Shown here piece after piece: positions 54,356 to 63,994 of a DNA stretch of 64,000 nt; within the stretch, counting starts at the first letter, position 1, and every line of letters begins with the position of its first letter. The translations under genes and the position numbers were made by a program. The notes beneath the pieces were generated by a model, which was not told the DNA's origin, did not search any database, and saw only the letters and a list, made by a program, of their open reading frames with translations. This DNA is from Oxalobacteraceae bacterium (lineage in GTDB: Bacteria > Pseudomonadota > Gammaproteobacteria > Burkholderiales > Burkholderiaceae_D), in NCBI GenBank assembly GCA_027490725.1, contig JAIXXN010000019.1, positions 1 to 64,000 of the forward strand. Reading direction: 5' to 3'.

Positions 54356-55456
54356 ATGGGCTTGTTCTCGAAACTCGGTAAAAACAAGCAAGATACTGCT
54401 GGTCAGGATAGCGGCTATTACAGCAGCGCCGACGAGCAGACGATGAGCCGCTCCAAGCGCGCCTCCTCGGCCAATGGCAAGGGGCGTGGCCGTGACGCCG
54501 ACGACTCGATGCTGCCGGAGAAGAAGCGTGCCCGCCGTCGGCTGGTGGGCGCGATTGCGCTGGCGCTGGGCGTGGCGATCGGTTTGCCGATGGTGCTCGA
54601 TTCGGAGCCCAAGCCACTGGCGTCCGATATTGACATCAGAATTCCTCCGAAAGACCGGGCCGCTGATACCGGCGTGAGCGTGGGGGCGGTCGCACCGGCG
54701 GCGGCACTCGATGCACGAGAAGAACTGGTCGATGCGGGCAAGGGCGGCACCACGCCGCTGTCGCTAAAGGCGGCGGCCACCATTACCGCGCCGGCAGCGG
54801 CCAATGCTGCTGCGACCCCGGCTGCCGTAGCACCGCTACGGGTCGACAACACGCAGGCCGAGCCGGAATTGCGCTCGGATTCGCGGGCCCGTTCCGAATC
54901 CATCATCCGTGCCCGGCAGGAGCGTGAGGCGCGCGCCGAAGCGCAAGCCCGTCAGGATGCTGATTACAAGCTGGAAGTGGAACGCAAAACGGCCGAAGTG
55001 AAGGCCGCTGCCGAAGCCAAGGCCCGCGCTGCGGCCGCCAAGCAGGCTGGCGACAATGCCAAGCCGGGCGGCGCAAGTGACGGCAAGGCCGGCGAAGATG
55101 CACGCGCACTGGCCATTCTCGAAGGCAAGAGCGCCGCCAAAGTCGTGCCGGCACCTGCGCCAGCGCCAACGGTGGTCAAGACGCCCGCTGTCCCGGCCGC
55201 AGCGTCGGTGGCGCCGGTTGCCGCCGAGAGTACTCAGAAATTCGTGCTGCAGGTGGCGGCACTGGCCGATCATGACAAAGTAGAAGAATTACGTGACAAG
55301 CTGAAGAAGGCTGGCATCAATTCGTTTACGGAAAAAACGCCGTCCGGTGACCGCACGCGGATCCGTGTCGGCCCGTTCGGCAACAAGGATGAAGCGGAGA
55401 AAGTCCGCGCCAAATTGAGCGCCATGGGCCTGAGTGGCCGCGTGGAAGCGCAGTAA
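54356..55456 (+). CDS. SPOR-domain septal protein (DedD-like)
   Basis: A 366-residue bitopic membrane protein: a basic cytoplasmic end, a membrane segment (about 60-80; VGAIALALGVAIGLPMV), a long Ala/Lys/Glu-rich periplasmic linker with coiled-coil tendency (about 170-240) and a C-terminal SPOR domain (about 295-366; FVLQVAALADHDKVEELRDKL). SPOR domains bind denuded septal peptidoglycan. It sits where dedD does in the accD-purF cluster. Confidence 0.9.
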   Translation: MGLFSKLGKNKQDTAGQDSGYYSSADEQTMSRSKRASSANGKGRGRDADDSMLPEKKRARRRLVGAIALALGVAIGLPMVLDSEPKPLASDIDIRIPPKDRAADTGVSVGAVAPAAALDAREELVDAGKGGTTPLSLKAAATITAPAAANAAATPAAVAPLRVDNTQAEPELRSDSRARSESIIRARQEREARAEAQARQDADYKLEVERKTAEVKAAAEAKARAAAAKQAGDNAKPGGASDGKAGEDARALAILEGKSAAKVVPAPAPAPTVVKTPAVPAAASVAPVAAESTQKFVLQVAALADHDKVEELRDKLKKAGINSFTEKTPSGDRTRIRVGPFGNKDEAEKVRAKLSAMGLSGRVEAQ

Positions 55457-55474
55457 GCATCGGGATCGCGCAGC

Positions 55475-55963
55475 GTGACCATTTTCGACTATCTGGTGCT
55501 GCTGGTACTGGGGGCTTCGGTTGTGATCAGTCTGATGCGCGGACTGGTGCGGGAAGTGCTGTCGCTGGTGGGCTGGGTGGCCGCCTTCGTGGTCGCCAAT
55601 GCGTATGCGGCCACGCTGGGGCAGATGCTGCCACCGGCCGTGCCGGGCGAAGTGTTGCGCCTGATTCTGGCATTTATTGCCCTGTTTATTGCAACCCGGC
55701 TGTTGACGGGCTTGCTGGCCAAAGCGCTGAGCGCAGTGCTGGAAGCTGGCGGTCTGAGCTGGGCTGATCGTTTGCTGGGCGTTGTGTTCGGTATGCTGCG
55801 CGGTCTGCTGATCGTGCTCACCGTGGTGATTCTGGCCGGCATGACGTCGCTGCCGCAGCAGGCTTTCTGGCGCGAAGCGCGCCTGAGCCCGTATGCGGAG
55901 ACGCTGGCACATAGCGTCAAACCCTTGCTACCTGCTGCGTTGGCGCAGCATGTGAATTTTTGA
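55475..55963 (+). CDS. cvpA: CvpA family membrane protein
   Basis: A 162-residue integral membrane protein with four hydrophobic segments. It starts at GTG (55475). FDYLVLLVLGASVVISLMRG and the GVVFGMLRGLL segment are CvpA signatures. CvpA is linked to colicin V export and to purine regulation by position; its biochemical function is unclear. It lies between the SPOR gene and purF. Confidence 0.92.
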   Translation: MTIFDYLVLLVLGASVVISLMRGLVREVLSLVGWVAAFVVANAYAATLGQMLPPAVPGEVLRLILAFIALFIATRLLTGLLAKALSAVLEAGGLSWADRLLGVVFGMLRGLLIVLTVVILAGMTSLPQQAFWREARLSPYAETLAHSVKPLLPAALAQHVNF

Positions 55964-56001
55964 AGTCTTTAAATCTGTAGTACCAGTCCAGGAGCAACAT
56001 C

Positions 56002-57525
56002 ATGTGTGGCATCGTCGGCGTCGTTTCCCATCAACCTGTCAATCAATTGCTGTATGACGCCTTGCTGCTGCTGCAGCACCGCGGTCAGGATGCGGCGGGT
56101 ATTGCGACCAATCACAGCAGCATGTTCGCCATGCACAAGGCCAATGGCCTGGTGCGTGACGTTTTCCGTACCCGCAATATGCGTACGCTGCAAGGTAACT
56201 CGGGTATCGGCCACTGCCGTTATCCGACCGCCGGCTCTTCGAGCGAAGAAGAGGCGCAACCGTTCTACGTCAATGCGCCGTACGGTATCACGCTGGCGCA
56301 CAATGGTAATCTGACCAACTGGGAACAGTTGAAGCAGGAAATGTTCAAGATCGACCGTCGCCACATCAACACTGATTCCGACTCGGAAGTGCTGCTGAAC
56401 GTGCTGGCGCACGAAATCCAGAAAGCCACGGTCGGCATTTCGATTGATGCCGACACCATCTTCAAGTCGGTAGCCGTGCTGCACCGTCGCGTGCGCGGTG
56501 GTTACGCTGCCGTGGCGCAGATCGCCGACGTTGGCCTGCTGGCCTTCCGCGATCCGTTCGGTATCCGTCCGCTGTGCCTGGGCGCCAACGAAACTCCGCA
56601 AGGCACCGAATACATGGTGGCCTCGGAATCGGTGGCACTGGAAGGCATGGGCTTCCGCTTTGTGCGCGACATCGCGCCTGGCGAAGCCGTGTTCATCGAT
56701 CTGGACATGAATCTGCACAGCCGTCAGTGCGCCGATAACCCGACCCTGAACCCGTGCGTGTTCGAGTTCGTGTATCTGGCCCGTCCGGACTCCGTGATCG
56801 ACGGCGCTTCGGTGTACGCCACCCGTCTGAAAATGGGCGAGTATCTGGCCGAGAAAATCAAACGCGAATTCAAGGACGGCGAAATCGATGTGGTGATGCC
56901 GATTCCCGACTCCTCGCGTCCGGCTGCGATCCAGCTGGCACTGGCACTAAACGTGGAATACCGCGAAGGCTTCATCAAGAACCGTTACATCGGTCGCACC
57001 TTCATCATGCCGGGTCAGGCTGCACGTAAAAAATCCGTGCGCCAGAAACTGAATGCGATTGCCAGCGAGTTCAAGGACAAAGTGGTGTTGCTGGTGGATG
57101 ACTCCATCGTGCGTGGTACCACCAGCCGTGAAATCGTCCAGATGGCGCGCGAAGCTGGTGCCAAAAAAGTCATCTTCGCGTCGGCCGCGCCACCGGTGAT
57201 CTACCCGAACGTGTACGGCATCGACATGCCGACCCGTGACGAGCTGATCGCTTACGGCCGTACCACGGAAGAAGTGTGCCGCGAAATTACCGCCGATGCG
57301 CTGGTGTATCAGGATATCGACGCATTGAAACGCGCCATTTCCGATGTCAATCCGGCGCTGCAGAATTTCGAAGCGTCCTGCTTTGACGGTGTGTATGTCA
57401 CTGGCGATATCTCGAAAGACTATCTGGATAAGCTGGAATACGCGCGTCACAATCCGAAAGCGGGCAAGCCGGAAGACGCGGGCCGCTCGCAACTGAATCT
57501 GAATCTCGCGGCAGCCGAAGGCTGA
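56002..57525 (+). CDS. purF: amidophosphoribosyltransferase
   Basis: A 507-residue enzyme that commits PRPP to purine synthesis. After Met removal, Cys2 is the N-terminal glutaminase nucleophile (MCGIVGVV); HNGNLTN and SDSEVLLN hold other glutaminase residues; the PRPP loop is [13 protein letters not shown]. The gene is preceded by AGGAGCAAC and ends with a terminator. Confidence 0.97.
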   Translation: MCGIVGVVSHQPVNQLLYDALLLLQHRGQDAAGIATNHSSMFAMHKANGLVRDVFRTRNMRTLQGNSGIGHCRYPTAGSSSEEEAQPFYVNAPYGITLAHNGNLTNWEQLKQEMFKIDRRHINTDSDSEVLLNVLAHEIQKATVGISIDADTIFKSVAVLHRRVRGGYAAVAQIADVGLLAFRDPFGIRPLCLGANETPQGTEYMVASESVALEGMGFRFVRDIAPGEAVFIDLDMNLHSRQCADNPTLNPCVFEFVYLARPDSVIDGASVYATRLKMGEYLAEKIKREFKDGEIDVVMPIPDSSRPAAIQLALALNVEYREGFIKNRYIGRTFIMPGQAARKKSVRQKLNAIASEFKDKVVLLVDDSIVRGTTSREIVQMAREAGAKKVIFASAAPPVIYPNVYGIDMPTRDELIAYGRTTEEVCREITADALVYQDIDALKRAISDVNPALQNFEASCFDGVYVTGDISKDYLDKLEYARHNPKAGKPEDAGRSQLNLNLAAAEG

Positions 57526-57531
57526 TCCCGC

Positions 57532-57569
57532 GCCCGGTACAGCCGCTGCTGTACCGGGCTTTTTTTTTG
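57532..57569 (+). terminator. intrinsic terminator after purF
   Basis: A perfect 12-bp stem (57532-57543 with 57548-57559) and CGCT loop precede a long T-run to about 57568. Confidence 0.96.
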
Positions 57570-57580
57570 AATCTGCACCC

Positions 57581-58825
57581 ATGAACGACCAGAAAAACTA
57601 CGGCTTTACCACCACCATTCTGCACAACGATCGCCGCAAAGGCATCGAGCACGGTTCCCTGCACAAACCCATCCACACCTCGGTCGCCTTCGGTTATACC
57701 GATGCGCGTCAACTGGCTTCGGTGTTCCAGGGCAAGGAGCCGGGCTTCCGTTACGGCCGCCAGGGCAATCCGACCATCTCCGCGCTAGAAGATAAAGTCA
57801 ACCAGATGGAGCAGGGCGTCGGTACCCTGTGCTTCGCCACCGGCATGGGCGCGATAGGCGCCGTGTTCCAGTCGCTGCTGCGCGCCGGTGACCATGTGGT
57901 GTCGTCGGCTTTCCTGTTCGGTAATACCAACAGCCTGTGGCAGACCAGCATGGCGCAAGGCGTGGCCGTGTCCTTCGTCGACGCGACTGATGTGGCGGCG
58001 GTGGCGGCGGCGATCACCGAGCAGACCCGCGTGGTGTTTGTGGAAACCATCGCCAATCCGCGTACCCAGATCGCCGATCTGGCACGCATCGGTGCGTTGT
58101 GCCGCGAGCGCGGCATTCTCTACATCGTCGACAACACCATGACCACGCCGTATCTGTTCCGCCCGAAAGCCGTTGGTGCCGGGCTGGTGGTGAATGCGCT
58201 AACTAAATCGATCTGCGGTCACGGCAATGCGCTCGGTGGCAGCCTGACCGATACCGGTGAATACGACTGGACGCGCTTCCCGAACATCTACGAGAACTAC
58301 AAGAAAGCCGCGCCGAAACAGTGGGGGCTGGCGCAGATCCGCGCCAAAGGCCTGCGCGATTTCGGCGCCTCGCTGGCGCCGGAAGCGGCGCACCACATTG
58401 CCGTGGGTGCGGAAACGCTGGCCTTGCGCATGGAGCGTACCTGCGCCAACGCGCTGGCACTGGCTCGTCTGCTGGAAGCCGACGAGCGGGTGGCGGCGGT
58501 CTACTACCCGGGACTGGCTTCGCATCCGCAGCACGCGCTCGCCGGCGAGCTGTTCCGCGCCTATGGTTCCTTGTTGAGTTTCGAACTGAAAGATGGCATC
58601 GATTGCTTCGATTTCCTGAATCGTCTGCAACTGGCGATTCCGGCTTCGAATCTGGGTGACACCCGTACCCTGATCATTCCCGTGGCGCACACCATCTTCT
58701 ACGAGATGGGCGCCGAACGCCGTGCCTCGATGGGGATTGCGGAATCGCTGATCCGGGTCTCGGTTGGTATCGAAGACACCGATGACTTGCTGGCCGATTT
58801 CAGCAATGCGCTGAACGCTGCCTAA
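57581..58825 (+). CDS. Cys/Met-metabolism PLP enzyme (cystathionine gamma-synthase family)
   Basis: A 414-residue trans-sulfuration enzyme. The PLP lysine is Lys209 (NALTKSICGHGN); YGRQGNPTISALEDKV, CFATGMGAIGAV and VDNTMTTPYLF are family motifs. It is likely to make or cleave a homoserine- or homocysteine-derived thioether or thiol. In this gene order the place after purF usually holds metZ (O-succinylhomoserine sulfhydrylase), but this protein belongs to a different branch, so the exact reaction is not certain. Confidence 0.85.
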   Translation: MNDQKNYGFTTTILHNDRRKGIEHGSLHKPIHTSVAFGYTDARQLASVFQGKEPGFRYGRQGNPTISALEDKVNQMEQGVGTLCFATGMGAIGAVFQSLLRAGDHVVSSAFLFGNTNSLWQTSMAQGVAVSFVDATDVAAVAAAITEQTRVVFVETIANPRTQIADLARIGALCRERGILYIVDNTMTTPYLFRPKAVGAGLVVNALTKSICGHGNALGGSLTDTGEYDWTRFPNIYENYKKAAPKQWGLAQIRAKGLRDFGASLAPEAAHHIAVGAETLALRMERTCANALALARLLEADERVAAVYYPGLASHPQHALAGELFRAYGSLLSFELKDGIDCFDFLNRLQLAIPASNLGDTRTLIIPVAHTIFYEMGAERRASMGIAESLIRVSVGIEDTDDLLADFSNALNAA

Positions 58826-58860
58826 GCGTCTGGTCGGCCCACGCGACGGCCGGATGTGAC

Positions 58861-58904
58861 AAGGGGCTGCTGCAGATGTTGCCATCTGCAGCAGCCCCTT
58901 TTTT
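58861..58904. terminator. bidirectional terminator between metZ-like gene and lexA
   Basis: A perfect 18-bp stem (58861-58878 with 58883-58900) and TTGC loop, with a T-run on the plus strand. It lies between two converging genes. Confidence 0.95.
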
Positions 58905-58914
58905 ATGCGCGCGC

Positions 58915-59553
58915 TTAGTGCCAGCTGCGCATCAGGCCCACGGCCAGCCCTTCGAGTGCGAACTCGTCAGCTTCCGGATCGACCTTGATGATTTTGAAAT
59001 CAGGATTTTCCGGCAGCAGTTCGATGCTATTGCCCGTCTTGCGGTAACGCTTGACGGTGACGTCGTTGCCAATCCGGGCCACCACGATCTGGCCATTCTT
59101 GGCGCTGTCGACTTTCTTCACGGCCAGCAGGTCGCCATCCATGATGCCGGCATCGCGCATCGACTCGCCGCGCACTTTCAGCAGGTAGTCAGGTTTGGAG
59201 GCGAACATGGCTGGATCGACGTTGTAACTGGTTTCCAGATTTTCCTGCGCCAGCATGGGCGAGCCGGCGGCCACGCGCCCGATCAGCGGCAGCGACATCA
59301 TCAGCGCGGCGGGAATCTTCGACGCCGGCACATCGGCATGCGCGCCCAGCAGGCGAATGCCGCGCGAGGTGCCGGCGGCAATTTCAATCGCGCCCTTGCG
59401 CGCCAGTGCCTGCAAGTGTTCCTCGGCAGCATTGGCCGACTTGAAGCCCAGTTCGTTGGCAATTTCGGCGCGGGTCGGCGGGAAACCGGTGTTTTCGATG
59501 GCATCCTTGATCAGATTAAGGATCTGTTCCTGCCGTGCGGTGAGCTTGATCAT
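58915..59553 (-). CDS. lexA: SOS repressor LexA
   Basis: A 212-residue repressor/protease. The winged-helix DNA-binding domain (1-70; [16 protein letters not shown]) is followed by the Ala96-Gly97 cleavage site (RVAAGSPM) and catalytic Ser131 and Lys168. RecA filaments promote self-cleavage after DNA damage. A SOS box lies 32-47 bases upstream, so it represses itself. It follows metZ convergently. Confidence 0.97.
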   Translation of the reverse strand: MIKLTARQEQILNLIKDAIENTGFPPTRAEIANELGFKSANAAEEHLQALARKGAIEIAAGTSRGIRLLGAHADVPASKIPAALMMSLPLIGRVAAGSPMLAQENLETSYNVDPAMFASKPDYLLKVRGESMRDAGIMDGDLLAVKKVDSAKNGQIVVARIGNDVTVKRYRKTGNSIELLPENPDFKIIKVDPEADEFALEGLAVGLMRSWH

Positions 59554-59883
59554 AGAGTGCGGTAAGCCTGTGGATATAGACAGTCTGTATTTTTGTACAG
59601 TGTGGCGCGAAATGCAAGGGGATTTGTTGCTTTGAGCGAAATAAATTCATGAGCGATGCGTCGGCCGGATAGTCGGACTTCTGATGTTCTTTTCCGTTGG
59701 GCTTGCTGTAGCGTAAAACTGGCTGTTTCAGATCGGCATAAATTGGCACTTCCGCTGTTCGTGAATGTCAGGTGCAAAAGGAGCGCAAAGTGCCTTACAC
59801 CTATGAAAAAGTGAGTGAGCTTGAAGATCAGGAGATTTCCGAATGATAATGCGGACGCTTTTTTTGTGATGCAGTAGTCGGCA
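59554..59883. other. intergenic region containing the lexA operator
   Basis: This 330-bp divergent spacer has the SOS box near lexA; the rest is AT-rich without a second CTGT-N8-ACAG site, clear promoter or gene. Small open frames here lack coding signs. Confidence 0.5.
59585..59600. promoter_or_regulatory. SOS box of lexA
   Basis: CTGTATTTTTGTACAG fits CTGT-N8-ACAG. It is 32-47 bases upstream of lexA on the minus strand. Confidence 0.92.
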
Positions 59884-60369
59884 ATGAAGACTTCAGACTA
59901 TTTCGTGTGGCGGGCATTTTCGATGGTCATGCTCAGCTATTGCGTGGCAGTGTTGAGTCCGCTGGTTGCAGTTGCTGGTGCTCTTGTATCGCAGCCACCC
60001 GCCTCGATGCCGTCAGTGTGCCCGCCGTCAGTTCCCATTACATCGAGTGCGCCGACGATAGCCTCCCAAGGCTGGCAGGTCTACGTTTCTTCAGAGCTCT
60101 ATTTAAACTCTGCCGCGCCGATTGGTGGTCCGCCCGAGCGTCATGCTGATTTGGCTGAGTACACTTTCAAGCCGGGCAAGCAGCAATGGTCTTATACCTA
60201 TGATCTTGGCCGCGAATTTCCTGAGGGGAAGTGGCTTGAGTGCGGTTACGGGGCACATAATGAAATAACATTATCCCGGCGACTGCCTGACATCATTCGC
60301 ACCTGTACTTTTAGCTATCGCAAAGGCGTAAAGGCCGGTCAGTATGATATTCAAATTGCATGTCGCTAA
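59884..60369 (+). CDS. STY0301-like secreted hypothetical protein
   Basis: A 161-residue protein with a long hydrophobic N-terminus (about 8-32), a Pro/Ser-rich segment and a mature domain with GWQVYVSSELYLNSAAPIGG, GGPPERHADLAEY, WLECGYGAHNEITLSRRLP and a final TCTFSYRK. This order (GW, GPP, WLxCxY, SRRLP, CxxSY) resembles STY0301 family proteins, mostly of unknown function. Cys residues may form a disulfide. The start has no good ribosome-binding site. It stands alone. Confidence 0.65.
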   Translation: MKTSDYFVWRAFSMVMLSYCVAVLSPLVAVAGALVSQPPASMPSVCPPSVPITSSAPTIASQGWQVYVSSELYLNSAAPIGGPPERHADLAEYTFKPGKQQWSYTYDLGREFPEGKWLECGYGAHNEITLSRRLPDIIRTCTFSYRKGVKAGQYDIQIACR

Positions 60370-60861
60370 TCCATTCCGATAGTCTCCAGCCCCGACACTT
60401 TCACCGCTCAGTTCGTGTCCGGATGTCGGATCTGACCCCGGTTCTCTAGCCGATCGCGCCGCGACGAGACTAGCCTCCCCGGTTCTTTGGGGAGGCAGTC
60501 ATTCGCTCAATGAATTGCGCTACCAGTTAAAAAATTTAGCGATTGTTATAAGTAAATTAAGAAAATCCAGCCAGAAGCCGGAAAAAACTGGCAGGGCCAC
60601 TTTTGCAACATGTTCGATCATGATAATTTTCCCTTTTGGTATAAACGCCGATGCCCGGCGCTGGCAATCCCTGCTTAATCAGAAGTGCAATACTTCAAAA
60701 ATAAACATTTGATTTCGAAAAGTAATTCTATGGTTAAAGCCAAGACTCTTTGATCGAAGATCGCCCGGGTTTGATTTCCGTCAAGTGGCGAGCCGAACTG
60801 GAACCGCGCTAGCCGTTGCGGCTTGCGGACCTCGCAGATAAAGGTCGGGGAGGGGAGGGGG

Positions 60862-60891
60862 CTGGCATTCTGCCGGAAAAGCTGCTATAGT
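60862..60891 (+). promoter_or_regulatory. rpsF operon promoter
   Basis: CTGGCA (60862-60867) and TATAGT (60886-60891), 18-base spacing. Start near 60898, giving a leader of about 66 bases. Confidence 0.55.
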
Positions 60892-60907
60892 CGCAGGCTT
60901 ACCTCTT

Positions 60908-60935
60908 CCCACACCTGTCTTGACGCCAGGGTGGG
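60908..60935 (+). promoter_or_regulatory. rpsF leader hairpin
   Basis: CCCAC-A-CCTG pairs with CAGG-GTGGG (60908-60917 with 60927-60935; one bulged A, loop of nine). rpsF leaders in many bacteria carry a S6:S18-binding element; the match to that motif is not clear here. Confidence 0.35.
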
Positions 60936-60963
60936 CATATTCACAGTCCTTAAGGGAGTTTGC

Positions 60964-61350
60964 ATGCGTCACTATGAAATAGTATTTATCGTCCACCCGG
61001 ACCAAAGCGAGCAAGTGCCTGCCATGATCGAACGTTACAAAGCATCCGTAACGACCCGTGGTGGTAACGTACACCGTGTTGAAGATTGGGGCCGTCGTCA
61101 AATGGCTTACTCGATCCAGAAACTGGCCAAAGCACACTACATCTGCCTGAACATCGAATGCGACAACGAGACCCTGGTCGAGCTGGAAACCGCCTTCAAA
61201 TTCAATGATGCCGTGCTGCGTCACCTGACCGTCAAGATGAAGAAAGCGGAAACCGCTCCTTCGCCGATGATGAAGTCGGTACAACGTGAAGATGCAGCGA
61301 AATCGCATCGCGCCGAAGCCCCAGCAGCTGCTGCTGCCCCAGCGGCCTAA
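60964..61350 (+). CDS. rpsF: 30S ribosomal protein S6
   Basis: A 128-residue S6: [17 protein letters not shown] and [13 protein letters not shown] match the family; the C-terminus has an Ala/Pro-rich tail after residue 100. It binds S18 in the small-subunit platform. AGGGAG precedes the ATG. First gene of the rpsF-priB-rpsR-rplI cluster. Confidence 0.97.
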   Translation: MRHYEIVFIVHPDQSEQVPAMIERYKASVTTRGGNVHRVEDWGRRQMAYSIQKLAKAHYICLNIECDNETLVELETAFKFNDAVLRHLTVKMKKAETAPSPMMKSVQREDAAKSHRAEAPAAAAAPAA

Positions 61351-61367
61351 TTGCTAAAGGAAGCGAG

Positions 61368-61673
61368 CTGAATCAGCTCCAGTTCATTGCCCTGATCGCC
61401 GAACGGGACGCCTTGCGCTACACCCCGGCCGGTATGCCGATCGTGAATGCTGTACTCCAGCACCGGTCGCAGCAGGTCGAGGCAGGCATTGCCCGGTTGA
61501 GCGAGTTTGAAATTTCCGCAGTTGCTGCGGGCGAGATTTCAGACCGGTTTCATCAGGCGCCACTGGCAGGGCTGTATCAGTTCACTGGTTTTCTGAATAA
61601 GAAAAACCGCAATAGCAAAAGCCTGGTGTTTCACATCATTGATTTTAGTGCTGTCTCGGACAGCTCAATTTAG
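61368..61673 (+). CDS. priB: primosomal replication protein N (PriB) with CTG start
   Basis: A 101-residue OB-fold single-strand-DNA-binding protein of the replication-restart primosome. In frame from CTG at 61368 it reads NQLQFIALIAERDALRYTPAG, which restores the first OB strand. AAAGGAA lies just upstream. The next start, TTG at 61413, would remove this strand; the first in-frame ATG is later still. CTG is therefore the best start. It lies between rpsF and rpsR, the standard position. CTG initiation is rare but known in bacteria. Confidence 0.85.
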   Translation: MNQLQFIALIAERDALRYTPAGMPIVNAVLQHRSQQVEAGIARLSEFEISAVAAGEISDRFHQAPLAGLYQFTGFLNKKNRNSKSLVFHIIDFSAVSDSSI

Positions 61674-61688
61674 ATACAGGAGCCTAAA

Positions 61689-61979
61689 ATGGCATTCGGT
61701 AAAAAGTTCGACAAAAACAAGCTCAAGCTGAAAGAAAAGCGTAAGCAACAAAACCCACTGTTCAAACGTAAGAAGTTCTGCCGCTTCACCGCTGCAAACG
61801 TTGAACAAGTTGACTACAAAGACGTCGACACCCTGAAAGACTTCGTCCAGGAAAACGGCAAAATCATGCCAGCACGTCTGACCGGTACCAAAGCGCACTA
61901 CCAGCGCCAAGTGGACACCGCCATCAAACGCGCGCGTTACCTCGCGCTGCTGCCTTACACCGATCTGCACAACGCTTAA
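61689..61979 (+). CDS. rpsR: 30S ribosomal protein S18
   Basis: A 96-residue S18 with [17 protein letters not shown] and [15 protein letters not shown]. It binds S6. The start has a short ribosome-binding site (ACAGGAG) upstream. Slightly longer at the N-terminus than E. coli S18 (74) because of a basic extension ([17 protein letters not shown]). Confidence 0.97.
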   Translation: MAFGKKFDKNKLKLKEKRKQQNPLFKRKKFCRFTAANVEQVDYKDVDTLKDFVQENGKIMPARLTGTKAHYQRQVDTAIKRARYLALLPYTDLHNA

Positions 61980-62013
61980 TTGCGTCGTCTAGATAAGATC
62001 CTGGAGAAGAACT

Positions 62014-62466
62014 ATGCAAATCATTCTGTTAGAAAAAGTCGTCAACCTGGGCAACCTGGGCGAAGTCGTTAAAGTTAAAGACGGTTACGCACGTAACTTC
62101 CTGATTCCGCAAAAAATGGCTCGCCGCGCTACCGCTGCTGCTGTTGCAGAATTCGAAGTAAAACGCGCTGAACTGGAAAAAGCTGCTGCTGAAAAGCTGG
62201 CTGCTGCTCAAGCTCAAGGCGAAAAACTGAACGGCATGACCGTGAACGTTTCGCAAAAAGCGGGCGTGGACGGCCGTCTGTTCGGCTCCGTGACCAACTT
62301 CGACATCGCTGAAGCCCTGAGCAAAGCTGGTTTCGCTGTTGAAAAAGCTGCTGTGCGTATGCCTACCGGTCCTCTGAAGACCGTTGGCGAGCACCCAGTA
62401 AGCGTGTCGCTGCACACCGACGTTCTGGTGGAAGTGACCGTTGCTGTGGTCGGCGAAGCTGCTTAA
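62014..62466 (+). CDS. rplI: 50S ribosomal protein L9
   Basis: A 150-residue L9: N-terminal globular domain ([30 protein letters not shown] in two parts: [29 protein letters not shown]), central helix and C-terminal domain. It helps maintain reading frame. A terminator follows 69 bases later. Confidence 0.98.
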   Translation: MQIILLEKVVNLGNLGEVVKVKDGYARNFLIPQKMARRATAAAVAEFEVKRAELEKAAAEKLAAAQAQGEKLNGMTVNVSQKAGVDGRLFGSVTNFDIAEALSKAGFAVEKAAVRMPTGPLKTVGEHPVSVSLHTDVLVEVTVAVVGEAA

Positions 62467-62534
62467 TTCGTCACCTCAGTCGCTGCTGAAAACTGGCTGG
62501 GTGGCAACGCACTGCTAGTTTTGCAACATCTTTG

Positions 62535-62562
62535 AAAAAAGCCGGGTTCGCCCGGCTTTTTT
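62535..62562 (+). terminator. intrinsic terminator after rplI
   Basis: AAAAAAGCCGGG pairs with CCCGGCTTTTTT around a TTCG tetraloop (62535-62546 with 62551-62562). Confidence 0.96.
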
Positions 62563-62608
62563 CTTGTCATGATTCTGTAGTACTGCACAAGCAGGTATAA
62601 TTCGCGCC

Positions 62609-63994
62609 ATGAACGCCCCCTCCGATCCGCAAATCGATTCGCTCCGCGTCCCGCCGCATTCCATCGAAGCAGAACAGTCCGTCATAGGCGGCCTGTTGCG
62701 CGACAATGCCGCGTTCGACCGCATCGCGGATATGATGCATCCGGAAGACTTCTATCGCTACGACCACCGCATCATCTTCGAGCAGATCGTCAAGATGATC
62801 AATGGCTCGCGCCCGGCCGACGTGATTACCGTGTTCGAAACCCTGACCCAGCTCGGCAAGGCCGAAGATGTGGGCGGGCTGGCCTACCTGAATGCGATGG
62901 CGCAAAATACGCCATCGGCGGCGAACATCCGCCGTTATGCCGAGATCGTGCGCGATCGCAGCATTCTGCGCCAGCTGATTACGGTCGCCGACGAGATTTC
63001 CGGCCAGGCCTTCAGTCCGCAGGGCAAGGAAGTCAAACAGATGCTGGACGAGGCGGAATCGAAGATTTTCGCCATTGCCGAGCAGGGCGCCCGCGGCGCC
63101 GCCGGCTGGACCCCAGTCCAGCCGCTGCTGACGCAAGTGGTGGAACGTATCGACGAACTGTACTCGCGTGAAAACCAGTCGGAAATTACCGGCGTGCCAA
63201 CCGGCTTCATCGATCTCGACCGTATGACCTCCGGTCTGCAACCGGGCGATCTGGTGATTGTCGCCGGTCGTCCATCCATGGGTAAAACCGCATTCTCCGT
63301 GAATATCGGCGAAAACGTTGCCATCGAAGCCGGTCTGCCCGTGGCGATCTTCTCGATGGAGATGGGCGGCGCCCAGCTGGCCATGCGTATGCTGGGTTCG
63401 GTCGGTCAACTCGACCAGCACCGCCTGCGTACCGGCCGTCTGCTCGACGAAGACTGGCCCCGTCTGACCCACGCCATCCAGAAAATGAACGACGCGCAGT
63501 TGTTCATTGATGAAACCCCGGCCTTGAATCCGATCGAGATGCGCGCCCGTGCGCGTCGTCTGTCGCGCCAGTGCGGCAAACTCGGTCTGATCATCGTCGA
63601 CTATTTACAACTGATGACGGGCTCCACCCAGGGCGATAACCGCGCCTCGGAAATTTCCGAGATTTCGCGTTCCCTGAAAGGCCTGGCCAAAGAGCTGCAG
63701 TGCCCGGTGATTGCGCTGTCCCAGTTGAACCGCTCGCTTGAGCAACGCCCCAACAAACGTCCCGTCATGTCCGACTTGCGCGAATCCGGCGCTATCGAGC
63801 AGGACGCGGACGTGATTATTTTCCTGTATCGCGACGAGGTCTATAACCCCGACTCGCCCGATAAGGGAACGGCCGAGATCATTATCGGTAAGCAGCGTAA
63901 CGGCCCGATCGGTGCGGTACGTCTGACCTGGATCGGCCAGTACACCAAGTTTGGTAACTACGTCGGTAACCTGGCCCTGTATCAGGGTGATTAA
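62609..63994 (+). CDS. dnaB: replicative DNA helicase DnaB
   Basis: A 461-residue helicase, complete in the window (TAA at 63992). The N-terminal domain (1-105; PPHSIEAEQSVIGGLL) is followed by a linker and a RecA-like ATPase with Walker A GRPSMGKTAF (Lys226) and LIIVDYLQLM as Walker B. It unwinds DNA at the replication fork. No intein is present. Confidence 0.98.
   Translation: MNAPSDPQIDSLRVPPHSIEAEQSVIGGLLRDNAAFDRIADMMHPEDFYRYDHRIIFEQIVKMINGSRPADVITVFETLTQLGKAEDVGGLAYLNAMAQNTPSAANIRRYAEIVRDRSILRQLITVADEISGQAFSPQGKEVKQMLDEAESKIFAIAEQGARGAAGWTPVQPLLTQVVERIDELYSRENQSEITGVPTGFIDLDRMTSGLQPGDLVIVAGRPSMGKTAFSVNIGENVAIEAGLPVAIFSMEMGGAQLAMRMLGSVGQLDQHRLRTGRLLDEDWPRLTHAIQKMNDAQLFIDETPALNPIEMRARARRLSRQCGKLGLIIVDYLQLMTGSTQGDNRASEISEISRSLKGLAKELQCPVIALSQLNRSLEQRPNKRPVMSDLRESGAIEQDADVIIFLYRDEVYNPDSPDKGTAEIIIGKQRNGPIGAVRLTWIGQYTKFGNYVGNLALYQGD

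Larger units (their letters stand above)
60370..60963. other. intergenic region before rpsF
   Basis: This 594-bp spacer has a TCTGACCCCGG half-site (60431-60441), an 8-bp inverted repeat (60473-60480 with 60489-60496, loop GGTTCTTT), a long AT-rich stretch with no convincing gene, then the rpsF promoter and a leader hairpin. Confidence 0.5.

Noticed and set aside
59516..59777. Small minus-strand frames across the lexA operator
   Set aside because: They would cross the SOS box and lexA start and have no ribosome-binding site.
60515..60712. 65-codon frame starting with TTG
   Set aside because: No ribosome-binding site, AT-rich composition and no recognisable motif.
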